Origin: a virus
Length of the DNA stretch: 41,140 nt
Reading direction: 5' to 3' (one strand)
IMG/VR virus record: IMGVR_UViG_3300007640_007576
Location: 1 to 41,140 of that record
Part shown: one piece after another, positions 6,308 to 13,708 of the stretch
How positions within the stretch are numbered: position 1 is the first letter of the stretch
Layout: the number at the start of each line of letters is the position of its first letter
The notes under the pieces: generated by a model
Databases searched by the model: none
What the model was told of the DNA's origin: nothing
The model's input: only the letters and a program-made list of their open reading frames with translations
Position numbers and translations under genes: made by a program

Positions 6308-6505
6308 ATGAGTCCTGAAAAAGCCCAAGAGGCATTGCACGCATATTTTGTAGACACGCTGGTTGATCTAGCTGATCCGTCGCCGTCCGAGGAAGAAAAC
6401 GTTCGTGGCGACATGGAAGGCGTCATGAACATTATTTTTGAGGGTCTCGGTGTTGAGGTTGTTTCGTCAGATGCGAATCAGGTTTTATTTTCTGTAACGT
6501 TTTGA
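6308..6505 (+). CDS. small acidic hypothetical protein, 65 aa
   Basis: A plus-strand gene starting MSPEKAQEALHAYFVDTLVDLA. It has a negatively charged middle (PSPSEEENVRGDME) and a hydrophobic C-terminus ending LFSVTF. It is divergent from ssb and runs 21 nt into the 3' end of tdk on the other strand. There is no Shine-Dalgarno; the predicted transcription start is at the ATG. No family recognised; the size and charge would fit an inhibitor or anti-host factor, but nothing proves that. Confidence 0.55.
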   Translation: MSPEKAQEALHAYFVDTLVDLADPSPSEEENVRGDMEGVMNIIFEGLGVEVVSSDANQVLFSVTF

Positions 6506-7096
6506 TTGAAACGAGATGTGTTCTAGAAAGTGGCGTCTGCACATAACGTGGTAGTCAACGAGTTCGGTGTTGTCTACGATTGTGTCACTTCCGGTATTTG
6601 CTTCTTCTCCACCGATAAACAGTCCGTTGTGGGTGGCGGGTTTGCCACACCAACATCTCATTCCGTTTTTTAGATGGTGAACATTGTCAGCGAGTTCGAT
6701 TAGACGCTTAGAGGCAGGGAACATCTCACCTTTGTACGTAGTGAGTAGGCCATATGCGTACACGTTGACTCCGCGGATATCTGCTAAGAAAGCAAGTTCT
6801 TCCACCTGTTCTATTGTCAGGAATTGTGCTTCATCGACAAAGATGTATTTGATTGTTTCGCTGGTGCTTTGTTCCTGACTGTCAATGAGGTCAGAAATGT
6901 ACTGATCGTCTCTAATGTTGATGGCCCATGCTCTTTGACCGAGCCTGCTGGTGCATACAGAGTCGCCTTCTCTGTCGTTTTTGCTCAATAGTATGGTTTG
7001 ATAGGGGAAGGCGTTATCAATGTTGAAATGGGCTTGCAGTAGGTGGGTTGTTTTGCCCGACGCCATGGTCCCTGTCATAAATACTAGCTCACCCAT
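6485..7096 (-). CDS. tdk: thymidine kinase (type II)
   Basis: A 203-residue enzyme phosphorylating thymidine to dTMP in the salvage pathway. It shows the P-loop GTMASGKTT (9-17), the FVDEAQFL block (Walker B with catalytic Glu), a lasso-like region around GLLTTYKGEMFP, and the zinc-site cysteines in CWCGKP and CRRHF. Length matches bacterial type II kinases. The start has AGAGAGG 4 nt upstream. With ThyX it gives the phage both de novo and salvage routes to dTMP. It ends convergently over the 65-aa gene. Confidence 0.93.
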   Translation of the reverse strand: MGELVFMTGTMASGKTTHLLQAHFNIDNAFPYQTILLSKNDREGDSVCTSRLGQRAWAINIRDDQYISDLIDSQEQSTSETIKYIFVDEAQFLTIEQVEELAFLADIRGVNVYAYGLLTTYKGEMFPASKRLIELADNVHHLKNGMRCWCGKPATHNGLFIGGEEANTGSDTIVDNTELVDYHVMCRRHFLEHISFQSKRYRK

Positions 7097-7131
7097 GTTG
7101 CCTCTCTTTTGTAAGTTAAGGTTATTTTACC

Positions 7132-7350
7132 TTATTCTTGCTGAGCAGAGTTCCACACCGCTGAACGGTTGGGGTTGTAGTTGGGGCTTACTGTTGCGGG
7201 GGTGGGGGTGAATCCCGAGATGCCCGGGGCGCTGTAGACCTTTTTTACTGAATCGCCGCATGTTGGACACTCCGTCAAGGAGTCTTCGGACATGTTTTGA
7301 AACTTTTCGAAGTGCCCGCATTGAGGGCAAGAGTAATTGTATGTAGGCAT
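7132..7350 (-). CDS. FmdB-family zinc-ribbon protein
   Basis: A 72-residue protein beginning MPTYNYSCPQCGHFEKFQ with a second CPTCG about 20 residues later, the CX2C...CX2C zinc ribbon of the FmdB putative regulatory family. The C-terminus is a disordered Pro/Ala/Asn tail. The ATG at 7350 is chosen because MPTY is the conserved family start and a perfect TATAAT ends 7 nt upstream; the open frame to 7599 has no supporting features and overlaps the divergent secreted-protein gene. The FmdB role is unclear in bacteria; here it could adjust transcription. Confidence 0.82.
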   Translation of the reverse strand: MPTYNYSCPQCGHFEKFQNMSEDSLTECPTCGDSVKKVYSAPGISGFTPTPATVSPNYNPNRSAVWNSAQQE

Positions 7351-7357
7351 AAACGTT

Positions 7358-7385
7358 ATTATAGCGAATCTCTCAGAAAGGTCAA
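7358..7385 (-). promoter_or_regulatory. leaderless promoter for the FmdB-like gene
   Basis: On the minus strand TTGACC (7385-7380), 16 nt, a perfect TATAAT (7363-7358), 7 nt, then ATG at 7350. No Shine-Dalgarno is present. Confidence 0.7.
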
Positions 7386-7444
7386 ACGGAGGCCAGATAC
7401 AATAAGTGTAGTGTGTTTTACTTTTTGTATTTGGGCGGTCGGCT

Positions 7445-9709
7445 GTGTTGAAAAAATTTTCAAAGTCATTTAAACGTATGGCTAAAGCTTCTTTTGCGCT
7501 ACTTTTAATCACAGCATGGATGGCTCCGGTGCCAGCAGCAGCAGCGACATACACAGTCACCGAAGAATCTGACTGGTATTTCGAAGTTTCGCAGGACAAT
7601 ACCGATGTCGTTATCTACGGTAACTCCAACCGGTCCTGTACGGAATCCGGTGCTGATCCATATTTATGGGTGTACGACCTGTCGGGAACCCTTCTAGCCA
7701 ACAATGACGACGGCAATCACAACAGCACAGATCAGTGTGTTTCGTCAAAGATCGACACCACGCTGGATGCAGGCGTTTATCGACTTCGAGCGGGATATTG
7801 CTGTAGTCAGGTGACTTTGGGATACGACGGATACGACTACGGACTTATCACTGACCTGACGCTTGCAACAAACTTCAGCACCTACAACGGTGTCCGCTTC
7901 ACTTATACGCCCGCATATATTGAGCAGACTATTAACGTTTCTTCATACGCAGGAGAGATTGATTCAATTATTGTTACCCCTCTTGTTAAACGGTCCTACG
8001 ATGTGAATGACTACGTTGCGACACAATATGCCGCATACGATTCTGCTGGGAACGTGCTTCAGGGCAACATAACTTCGTCTGCTCCAACATCTTGGGTTGA
8101 GGTTCCTTCCTTTTGGTTCTCAGCGTCTACCTCTACGAATGTGCAAGATTCAACATCGTGGGACACAGTAAAGATTCGTATCTGGGCAAAAGATGGCGAA
8201 GGTTGGGGAGGGAACTACGGAACCGAAATCAAAGAAGTCGCTTTCAAAGCAAAACTTGATGGGAGCACCGAATGGACAGACCTCACCAACCTGCTCACTA
8301 ATCCTCAGTTCAACTCTATTAACAGTAACTCTGCCCCGAATGGCTGGTCGTCTAATGCTTCGTGGGACACATGCCAAGGTTTGGATTCTTCTACACTTTG
8401 TGGTTTTGTTCAAAACACTTGGACGTGGGCTACACCAGTAACCACAACAACGACCACAACTACAACTACAACTACCACAACAGTTCCGCAATCAATCGGC
8501 CCACCTATGAATCTAACCGGTGAAATTACTGCAGATGGAGTGTTTCTAGATTGGGACGCACCCGACACCGGTAATGTTGACCCTGAGCGTTACGCTATTT
8601 CGTTTAGAATCCCACCTGACGCTGGATGGGGTGTCGCAACAGGGAACGTGGGGGATGAGAATGCCCTTAATACGGAATACACACTTCCTTTTAGCCTCTT
8701 TGAGCAGACGGGCGGTCTTGGTGAAGATTATGTGTTTGACGTTCGATCTGACAATGACACGCTTGCACTTTATTCAGGATGGTCTACTCAAGTAACACTT
8801 ACTGTTTCAGAACCCGTTCCGCCTACAACAACTACCACGGCCACAACCACCACTACTACCACAACAACGTTGCCTCCGACGACAACAACTACTACTACAA
8901 TACCTGTAACGACAACAACGACGTTGCCGCCTACAACTACGACGACGGTAGCGCCTACAACTACAACGACGGAGGCACCGCCATCTACCACTACGACGAC
9001 AACATCAACGACTACAACCCTACCGCCTACGACGACTACGGTAACCCCAACTACGAGTACTTCTTCAACGACAAGTACCACAACTACCACAAGCACGACA
9101 ACAACGCTGCCGCCAACGCCGACAACGACGACGCTGCCGGTAATAACGACCATTCCACCGACACCTGAAGAAGAAAAAGCCGCTGAAACTAAAGTGGAGT
9201 TTGAGGAACTCGGTATTGATACTCAAGGCGTTGAATTGCTTGAGGTTGATGAAGCAGAAGTCAAAGTTGTGGAACAACTAGACGAGCTTGATGAGAAACT
9301 TGCGGAAGATTTCTTGAATGTCGTTGACGGTGAAATCACCACGGAAGAAATCGAAAGCCTTGTCACTGACGAAAACTTTGACAACATCTCTGACGATGCC
9401 AAAGTTGTTCTCGTCGCTGCCGTTAACGAAGCCGACGACGAAGTAAAGGCAGAGTTTGAAGAGACTGTAGATATCTTTGACGATGAAGCTTTTAACGAAT
9501 ATGTCGCTGAGGGGTCTGTAGTCGATACGGAAACTCGGCGTACCGTTGTTGCGGCTGCCGCAGCGGTATCTGTAGCCGCTGCTGCGACATCTGCTGGTCC
9601 TGCTGGTGGAGGTGGTGGCTCTTCCGGTGGGGGAGGTGGAGGAGGCCCAGGCGGTGACTCTGGTGGCGGTAAAGGTAAAAAGGGTAATTCTAGAAGAAGG
9701 TCTCGGTGA
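7445..9709 (+). CDS. secreted multidomain Thr-rich surface protein, 754 aa
   Basis: A Sec signal peptide (basic KKFSKSFKRMAK, then FALLLITAWMAPVPAAAA) should be cleaved near residue 34. Next comes a PPC-like beta domain (YLWVYDLSGTLLANNDDG... DAGVYRLRAG), then a jelly-roll-like domain (to about 300). A first Thr run (about 331-347) leads to a fibronectin III-like domain (about 352-457) and a long Thr/Pro linker (about 459-573). An acidic helical region (about 575-690), an Ala/Val-rich segment (about 696-717), a Gly/Ser run and a basic tail (KGKKGNSRRRSR) finish it. This looks like an actinobacterial exported cell-surface protein, not a virion protein. It is followed at once by a small membrane-protein gene. 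The GTG start at 7445 is uncertain; TTG 7448 or ATG 7478 would also keep a signal peptide. Role unknown: adhesion, exclusion or envelope damage are possible. Confidence 0.85.
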   Translation: MLKKFSKSFKRMAKASFALLLITAWMAPVPAAAATYTVTEESDWYFEVSQDNTDVVIYGNSNRSCTESGADPYLWVYDLSGTLLANNDDGNHNSTDQCVSSKIDTTLDAGVYRLRAGYCCSQVTLGYDGYDYGLITDLTLATNFSTYNGVRFTYTPAYIEQTINVSSYAGEIDSIIVTPLVKRSYDVNDYVATQYAAYDSAGNVLQGNITSSAPTSWVEVPSFWFSASTSTNVQDSTSWDTVKIRIWAKDGEGWGGNYGTEIKEVAFKAKLDGSTEWTDLTNLLTNPQFNSINSNSAPNGWSSNASWDTCQGLDSSTLCGFVQNTWTWATPVTTTTTTTTTTTTTTVPQSIGPPMNLTGEITADGVFLDWDAPDTGNVDPERYAISFRIPPDAGWGVATGNVGDENALNTEYTLPFSLFEQTGGLGEDYVFDVRSDNDTLALYSGWSTQVTLTVSEPVPPTTTTTATTTTTTTTTLPPTTTTTTTIPVTTTTTLPPTTTTTVAPTTTTTEAPPSTTTTTTSTTTTLPPTTTTVTPTTSTSSTTSTTTTTSTTTTLPPTPTTTTLPVITTIPPTPEEEKAAETKVEFEELGIDTQGVELLEVDEAEVKVVEQLDELDEKLAEDFLNVVDGEITTEEIESLVTDENFDNISDDAKVVLVAAVNEADDEVKAEFEETVDIFDDEAFNEYVAEGSVVDTETRRTVVAAAAAVSVAAAATSAGPAGGGGGSSGGGGGGGPGGDSGGGKGKKGNSRRRSR
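8439..9155 (+). repeat. threonine-codon low-complexity tracts
   Basis: Two blocks (about 8439-8482 and 8823-9155) consist largely of ACN codons with interspersed Pro and Ser, written as irregular ACA/ACT/ACG/ACC runs. They encode the extended, probably glycosylated linkers on either side of the fibronectin-like domain. Use of all four Thr codons argues for selection on the protein rather than simple DNA slippage. Confidence 0.85.
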
Positions 9710-9720
9710 AAGGAGGCACC

Positions 9721-9942
9721 ATGAAAAACATAATCAAAGTAACAGTAGGGGCCGTCCGTCGTATGGGTAGAGAAATGCTCTATCTTGGGTGGACTTTAGC
9801 AGGCACCGGGTTGGTGCTAATCACTTTGTCATCAACCACGTTAACGCAGGGAATATATATTTCTCTTGCCGGTCTTGCACTACATTTGATGGGTACTGTA
9901 TTAGACTATGTGGATGATGAGAGAGAAAATGAAAGCAACTAA
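9721..9942 (+). CDS. small membrane protein with two TM helices, 73 aa
   Basis: It starts at ATG 9721 with a near-perfect AAAGGAGG 4 nt upstream; the site overlaps the end of the secreted-protein gene. The product has a basic N-terminus (MKNIIKVTVGAVRRMGREM) and two hydrophobic helices (WTLAGTGLVLITL and IYISLAGLALHLMGTVL), ending in an acidic tail DYVDDERENESN. Size, topology and position before two holin-like genes suggest a holin, antiholin or pinholin-like role, by inference only. It overlaps the next gene by 14 nt. Confidence 0.7.
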   Translation: MKNIIKVTVGAVRRMGREMLYLGWTLAGTGLVLITLSSTTLTQGIYISLAGLALHLMGTVLDYVDDERENESN

Positions 9943-10183
9943 TCAACTTGTGTGGAACACGGTAGGCCGTATTGCTGCAGTGTTCTGTATGAATGCTATG
10001 GCTATTGTTGGTAGCTCTAGTCTTATTGGTGGTATTGATCCGTGGAAGGCTGCCGTGTTGGCGGGCGCTACGTCGGCTGCGACTGTTATTCAGAAGCTCG
10101 CAGCAGCGTATGCTGATGACGGAAAGGTTACTGCTGATGAGATTGATGCAGCATTTAGCATGACACAGCCTAAGAAACACTAA
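9929..10183 (+). CDS. holin-like membrane protein, 84 aa
   Basis: The start at 9929 (MKATNQLVWNTVGRIAAVFCMNAMAIVG) overlaps the preceding gene by 14 nt. One or two hydrophobic helices are followed by AVLAGATSAATVIQKLAAAYADDGKVTADEIDAAF. That 'AV.AG....VQKLA.AYADDGK.T..EID.AF' pattern is one I associate with holin-like proteins of actinophages. The C-terminal half is charged and would face the cytoplasm. No endolysin is visible, so the lysis enzyme must lie outside the window or be unrecognised. Confidence 0.65.
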   Translation: MKATNQLVWNTVGRIAAVFCMNAMAIVGSSSLIGGIDPWKAAVLAGATSAATVIQKLAAAYADDGKVTADEIDAAFSMTQPKKH

Positions 10184-10230
10184 GGTAACGTTTACATAAA
10201 TCTGCATCTGAGCGCCAAAAGATTATGCAG

Positions 10231-10258
10231 TACAATATATGTAGAAGGAATTCCTTCT
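10231..10258 (+). promoter_or_regulatory. promoter with palindrome at the predicted transcript start
   Basis: TACAAT (10231-10236) is followed after 6 nt by the perfect 16-nt palindrome AGAAGGAATTCCTTCT (10243-10258), so the first transcribed bases would form a dyad. It could be an operator or a 5'-end hairpin protecting the holin mRNA. I see no strong -35. Confidence 0.5.
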
Positions 10259-10288
10259 AAAACTATTCCCTAATAAGGAGAAATGTAA

Positions 10289-10486
10289 ATGGATATGAAC
10301 ATGTACAAGCAGGTTGCAGAACGTGCCGCTATGACATTCATTCAGACTTTTGTCTCAATGTTTGTTGTTACCGACATGGCCTCAGCCAAAGGTGCTGCGA
10401 CTGCCGGTGTGGCTGCCGCACTTTCAGTACTGAAGTCATTTGTCGCCACCAAGGTTGGCGACAAGTCCTCTGCTTCACTCGTCTGA
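10289..10486 (+). CDS. holin, r1t-like
   Basis: A 65-residue protein: MDMNMYKQVAERAAMTFIQTFVSMFVVTDMAS... The start pattern 'AERA..TF.Q', a hydrophobic first helix, an Ala/Gly-rich second helix (KGAATAGVAAALSVLKSFVA) and the tail KVGDKSSASLV match the small two-helix holins of the r1t type common in actinophages. Holins accumulate in the inner membrane and open it at a set time for the endolysin. The gene has a clear TAAGGAG site, its own promoter with a palindromic leader, and is separated from the two membrane genes upstream, so expression may be timed separately. Confidence 0.8.
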   Translation: MDMNMYKQVAERAAMTFIQTFVSMFVVTDMASAKGAATAGVAAALSVLKSFVATKVGDKSSASLV

Positions 10487-10502
10487 AAGTAGACAGCACC
10501 GC

Positions 10503-10531
10503 TTGACGGAGCTATCTAGCAGGTGTTAATA
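10503..10531 (+). promoter_or_regulatory. plus-strand promoter with no downstream plus-strand gene
   Basis: TTGACG (10503-10508), 17 nt, TTAATA (10526-10531). The -35 is good and the -10 moderate. The next plus-strand gene is 1.5 kb away and a terminator follows after about 60 nt. Confidence 0.45.
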
Positions 10532-10537
10532 TAGATA

Positions 10538-10620
10538 AAGTTGAGCGGTAAGTTTTTAGCTCCTTTTGTACTTATCCTTAACGAGTGGAGGTCCCCGGCT
10601 TTTTGGTCGGGGACTTCTTC
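10538..10620 (+). ncRNA. candidate small RNA of about 80 nt
   Basis: The region between the promoter-like pair at 10503-10531 and the hairpin at 10591-10614 carries no plus-strand frame with a start and ribosome-binding site. The transcript would end in a 7-pair GC stem followed by TTCTTCTTT. Its 3' part is antisense to the end of the DUF7246-like gene, whose Lys/Ser/Pro codons form the hairpin. It may instead be only a read-through terminator for the holin gene. Confidence 0.3.
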
Positions 10621-10898
10621 TTTGTGCGTCGCTTAGGAATGTGCTTGATCCGCTCCACGGGCAGCGAACGATATTGTTCACGCCCGTAGGAGCCGCCGTA
10701 CACATCAACCCATTCTGAGATCGGGTTAAACTTGGTGTTGACGACGTGGCGTTTGAACGTGAAGACTCCGCGCTCGCCCCTCACCCTGCACTTGTCGCCA
10801 GAGTACAACGTGACCTGAGGAGAGATGGTGAAATGATTTTCAATCACCCATCCCTCTGGCGGCTGGACCGGAACCTTTGCTTTCTTAACTTTAGGCAT
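10578..10898 (-). CDS. conserved actinophage protein, DUF7246-like
   Basis: A 106-residue basic protein with AAAAGGAG upstream of ATG 10898. The middle reads DKCRVRGERGVFTFKRHVVNTKFNPISEWVDVYGG and ...RSLPVERIKHIPKR. This SH3-like pattern ('f.v.GerG.f.f.rHV.n.....eWvdv.gg......r...er+..i') resembles small actinophage proteins annotated DUF7246, an assignment from memory. The C-terminus is a Lys/Arg tail. The function is unknown; the charge suggests nucleic-acid binding. It lies downstream of recA but has its own leader and possibly its own promoter (TTGGTG, N17, TACACT, about 10920-10950). Confidence 0.6.
   Translation of the reverse strand: MPKVKKAKVPVQPPEGWVIENHFTISPQVTLYSGDKCRVRGERGVFTFKRHVVNTKFNPISEWVDVYGGSYGREQYRSLPVERIKHIPKRRTKKKSPTKKPGTSTR
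10591..10620 (+). terminator. intrinsic terminator
   Basis: GTCCCCG (10591-10597) pairs with CGGGGAC (10608-10614) across a 10-nt loop, followed by the pyrimidine run TTCTTCTTT. It is oriented to stop plus-strand transcription from the holin side and lies inside the last codons of the convergent minus-strand gene. Confidence 0.7.
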
Positions 10899-10958
10899 GT
10901 TGCTATCTCCTTTTCGTAATACGTAGTGTATAGCGAAAGAAGGTAAACACCAATCTGT

Positions 10959-11948
10959 CTAGGAAATATTTGGAAGAGCAGAGTAGATTGTGTCTGCAAT
11001 CGTTTCTCTAACATCGGGGTTTTCATCAAGGTACGTCTTGGTGTTGGCTCGACCCTGGCCGATGTTTTCGCCCTTGTATGCGTACCATGCGCCCTTCTTG
11101 TCGATGATTCCCATCTCTGTGGCGATGTCAACGATGTCGCCGGTACGGTTGATTCCTTCGCCGTAGGTGATTTCAAATTCGGCCTGACGGAACGGGGGAG
11201 CAACCTTGTTTTTGACAACTTTTACTCGGGTCTTATTTCCGGATGCTTCGCCACCGTCTTTGAGAGTTTCAATGCGTCGAATATCCAAACGGACTGACGC
11301 ATAAAACTTCAGCGCCTTGCCGCCTGTCGTAACTTCTGGGGACCCGAACATGACACCAATTTTTTCACGCAGCTGATTGATCATAATCAGGATGGTGTTT
11401 GAATGGTTTAGGTTTGCGACAATCTTACGCATGGCCTGAGACATAAGGCGGGCGTGAAGACCAACGTGGCTGTCGCCCATCTCTCCTTCGATCTCGGCTC
11501 GGGGAGTAAGGGCCGCAACTGAGTCAACGACGACCACATCTAGAGCACCTGACTCAATAAGCTTGTTTGTAATTGTAAGGGCTTGCTCGCCGGTATCTGG
11601 CTGGCTAACCAAGAGGTTGTCTACGTCGCATCCAATAGCTTTAGCATAGATCGGGTCTAGTGCGTGTTCTGCGTCAATGAAAGCGCACTTGCCTCCAAGC
11701 TTCTGCGCTTCTGCGATAACATGCAGAGCAATAGTGGTCTTGCCTGATGACTCTGGACCGTAAATTTCAGTGACTCGTCCCTTGGGCAGCCCGCCTGCGC
11801 CTAGTGCAAGGTCTAGGGCAATGGAGCCAGTTGAGACGGTTTCGATTTCCATAGATGCTGCGTCGCCTAGGCGCATTACTGTGCCAGCACCGAACTGTTT
11901 TTCAATTTGCCCTAAGGCATCTTCTAAAAGTTTTTCTCTATCTACCAT
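10959..11948 (-). CDS. recA: RecA recombinase
   Basis: Full-length RecA of 329 residues: Walker [10 protein letters not shown] (64-72), [12 protein letters not shown], the [12 protein letters not shown] block, [21 protein letters not shown] (Walker B and loop 1), loop 2 [25 protein letters not shown], and the C-terminal KNKVAPPF. It forms ATP-dependent filaments on ssDNA for strand exchange. The ATG at 11948 is chosen because the residues [12 protein letters not shown] match family N-termini and a promoter places transcription start on this ATG; the extension to 12023 is unsupported. The phage also encodes a Rad52-like annealing protein, so it has two recombination routes. Confidence 0.96.
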   Translation of the reverse strand: MVDREKLLEDALGQIEKQFGAGTVMRLGDAASMEIETVSTGSIALDLALGAGGLPKGRVTEIYGPESSGKTTIALHVIAEAQKLGGKCAFIDAEHALDPIYAKAIGCDVDNLLVSQPDTGEQALTITNKLIESGALDVVVVDSVAALTPRAEIEGEMGDSHVGLHARLMSQAMRKIVANLNHSNTILIMINQLREKIGVMFGSPEVTTGGKALKFYASVRLDIRRIETLKDGGEASGNKTRVKVVKNKVAPPFRQAEFEITYGEGINRTGDIVDIATEMGIIDKKGAWYAYKGENIGQGRANTKTYLDENPDVRETIADTIYSALPNIS

Positions 11949-11954
11949 GTTTCT

Positions 11955-11983
11955 ATTGTATGTGTCTAGTGGATGCACGTCAA
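11955..11983 (-). promoter_or_regulatory. leaderless promoter for recA
   Basis: On the minus strand TTGACG (11983-11978), 17 nt, TACAAT (11960-11955), AGAAAC, then ATG at 11948. The AGAAAC-ATG junction is identical to that of the 104-aa gene at 549. No SOS-box-like sequence was noticed. Confidence 0.7.
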
Positions 11984-11992
11984 GTGTGCTTG

Positions 11993-11998
11993 TAGAAT
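11993..11998 (+). promoter_or_regulatory. -10 element, probable leaderless promoter
   Basis: TAGAAT ends 6 nt before the ATG at 12005. Only TGGATG is found 17 nt upstream. The region is shared, back to back, with the recA promoter on the other strand. Confidence 0.4.
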
Positions 11999-12004
11999 AA
12001 ATGT

Positions 12005-12364
12005 ATGGAGAAACGCGGCCCAAAGCGACTTGTCAAAGATGCGATCCGTGTCGGTGAGTATGGTGATACTCATTGGCGCTTAGTGCTGTCGTGTTCTCAT
12101 GAGCTAGATAGTAAACGGAAGCCGAAGGTGGGTGAAGACAAAGTTTGCTGCAAGAAGTGTATTTCCTCTGAATCACTTGCTGTTGTAACGGCTCCCGCAG
12201 AGCTTGTCTATGATTTACTTGATCCTGAAGATCCTATGGCAGAGTTGAAGGCAAAGGCCACGATTGCTTCGCATTTTGATGTGTCTTTGGACCAGATTGA
12301 GCTGAGGGGCAGTACTGCGACTATATTTATTGATGCTCAACAGTTGAGGAATATTTTGAGATGA
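12005..12364 (+). CDS. hypothetical protein with Cys cluster, 119 aa
   Basis: A plus-strand gene divergent from recA. The N-terminal half contains CSH (residues 30-32) and CCKKC (48-52), separated by a Lys/Arg stretch, giving a likely small metal-binding unit. The C-terminal half ([27 protein letters not shown]...) is alpha/beta without known motifs. It lacks a Shine-Dalgarno and fits the leaderless pattern. It overlaps the next gene as ATGA, so the two are translationally coupled. No family recognised. Confidence 0.6.
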   Translation: MEKRGPKRLVKDAIRVGEYGDTHWRLVLSCSHELDSKRKPKVGEDKVCCKKCISSESLAVVTAPAELVYDLLDPEDPMAELKAKATIASHFDVSLDQIELRGSTATIFIDAQQLRNILR

Positions 12365-13083
12365 CTGATTTTTTACCTGTTGAGGAAGATGAGGACTTTG
12401 CAACTTGGGAGCGATTTAGGGATAACCCGGAAGTTCGTTGGGTGTTCAATAAGTTGGAAGTCGCTTTACGTCAAGGGCTGGAAGCTGGACCGGCTGGATG
12501 TGCTCCACGGTATGAAGGTTTTTACATTCATCGCCCTGTTTACAATTTATTTGGTATGGGTATTGAAGCATCAAAGTTTGTTTATGAGTCGCAGATGGAG
12601 GAAGACTTTTTGAACAATGCCGTAGTACCTCCCGGTAGCTTTTGGTGTGAGTGGCTAGAGGGTCCACACCTATCTATTGACTTTCAAAAGGACTCCCAGG
12701 GTGATTGGCATACAGTGTCGGTATGGGAAGGATTCCATTCGAGCGATGATAACTTAACTAGGTTTAGTCATTGGGAAAGACTTCCCGAAACAGATGTTCC
12801 TGATATTAACCAATGCTCACATTTCATAAATCTTGTTGATTTGCCTGTCAACGGTATCAATATTGAAACTCGGGAAGGCTTTATTACTGAGATTCATTTA
12901 CGCCATGGCAACGACCCGTTTGAAACTCTTCCGGTCGGTACACGAATTACGCCTATTTGGCAGGACATGGATATTCCTGAAGGTGGCGTGTTTATGCCGA
13001 ACCTGCATGAAGACTTAGAAAAGTACTCTGCGCATGGTCATTTGTCGGATGTGCGTCGAGGGTTTGTCATAGAGACGCCTTGA
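12361..13083 (+). CDS. conserved hypothetical phage protein, 240 aa
   Basis: A 240-residue soluble protein coupled to the preceding gene by ATGA. Notable blocks are RWVFNKLEVALRQG, HRPVYNLFGMGIEASK, PPGSFWCEWLEGPHLSIDF and the later GTRITPIWQDMDIPEGGVFMP. The 'RPVYNL.GMG....PPG.FWCEWL.G.H.S.D' pattern looks like a conserved fold seen in other phage proteins, faintly reminiscent of ATP-grasp-like enzymes, but I cannot assign a function. It ends 3 nt from the stop of the convergent glycosyltransferase gene. Confidence 0.6.
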   Translation: MTDFLPVEEDEDFATWERFRDNPEVRWVFNKLEVALRQGLEAGPAGCAPRYEGFYIHRPVYNLFGMGIEASKFVYESQMEEDFLNNAVVPPGSFWCEWLEGPHLSIDFQKDSQGDWHTVSVWEGFHSSDDNLTRFSHWERLPETDVPDINQCSHFINLVDLPVNGINIETREGFITEIHLRHGNDPFETLPVGTRITPIWQDMDIPEGGVFMPNLHEDLEKYSAHGHLSDVRRGFVIETP

Positions 13084-13086
13084 CAG

Positions 13087-13707
13087 TTAAATTTTGCAGT
13101 CGATAAAGTTTTCTCGGTGCCTGCGGTAATACAGTAGAGGTTCAGGCACATTTGATACCGTAGCCCCGAGGGCTAGCATCCTGTCCCACAGCGCCCAATC
13201 TTCACATGCGGCGTTGCCTACAGCGAACTGCTCGTGTGCCACGTAGCCTGCTTCTTGACCGATAGATGTACGATACATCATTGATCCGTGGTGACCTTCC
13301 CACCGCCAGTAGACATCTCCTTGTCTCATAACATCTGGAAGCTTTGCGTCTCGATGACCCATCTTGTGTTCACCAGTCACCATAATGTGATACGTGACAA
13401 TATCTGTATCTTGCTTCAGTAATGTTTCCACTGCGTCTGAACGTAGCCAGTTGTCTGCACCGATGAACATGGTGTATTCGGTGTCTACTTTCATCAACAT
13501 GTCTTGAAAGTTGTCTACGGTGCCGAGGTTTTTCTCTCGTAGGGTGTATTCGACTTCAGGGTAAACAGCGGGCAGGTGCTTGCAGTCGCCTACGCCGTCG
13601 TCTACAAATAGGATCTTTGCAGGCTGAACTGTCTGGGACAGAATGCTTTCGATACAATGAGCGGCTAAGTGCCCATAATAATATGATGCGATTACTACAG
13701 TTAACAT
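13087..13707 (-). CDS. family 2 glycosyltransferase
   Basis: A 206-residue GT-A enzyme. It has the N-terminal nucleotide-binding pattern TVVIASYYYGHLAAHCIESILSQT, then ILFVDDG, the metal-binding GADN (in place of DxD), and a downstream EDWALWDRM (ED catalytic-base motif) followed by EPLLYYRRH. GT2 enzymes move a sugar from a nucleotide donor to a glycan, lipid or protein; donor and acceptor cannot be read from sequence. It is the last gene of a four-gene operon with methyltransferase, deacetylase and PhyH dioxygenase, starting 1 nt after the dioxygenase stop, and is slightly short for the family. Confidence 0.88.
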   Translation of the reverse strand: MLTVVIASYYYGHLAAHCIESILSQTVQPAKILFVDDGVGDCKHLPAVYPEVEYTLREKNLGTVDNFQDMLMKVDTEYTMFIGADNWLRSDAVETLLKQDTDIVTYHIMVTGEHKMGHRDAKLPDVMRQGDVYWRWEGHHGSMMYRTSIGQEAGYVAHEQFAVGNAACEDWALWDRMLALGATVSNVPEPLLYYRRHRENFIDCKI

Positions 13708-13708
13708 A

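Noticed and set aside
5740-6432. The 230-codon version of SSB
   Set aside because: The first 80 codons show no SSB features and overlap the ssb promoter. The AAGGAG-supported ATG at 6192 gives a standard-length SSB.
8439-9155. The ACN-rich blocks as a microsatellite or CRISPR-like array
   Set aside because: There are no constant repeats with unique spacers. The blocks are Thr codons in a long open frame with mixed synonymous use. No CRISPR array was found anywhere in the window.
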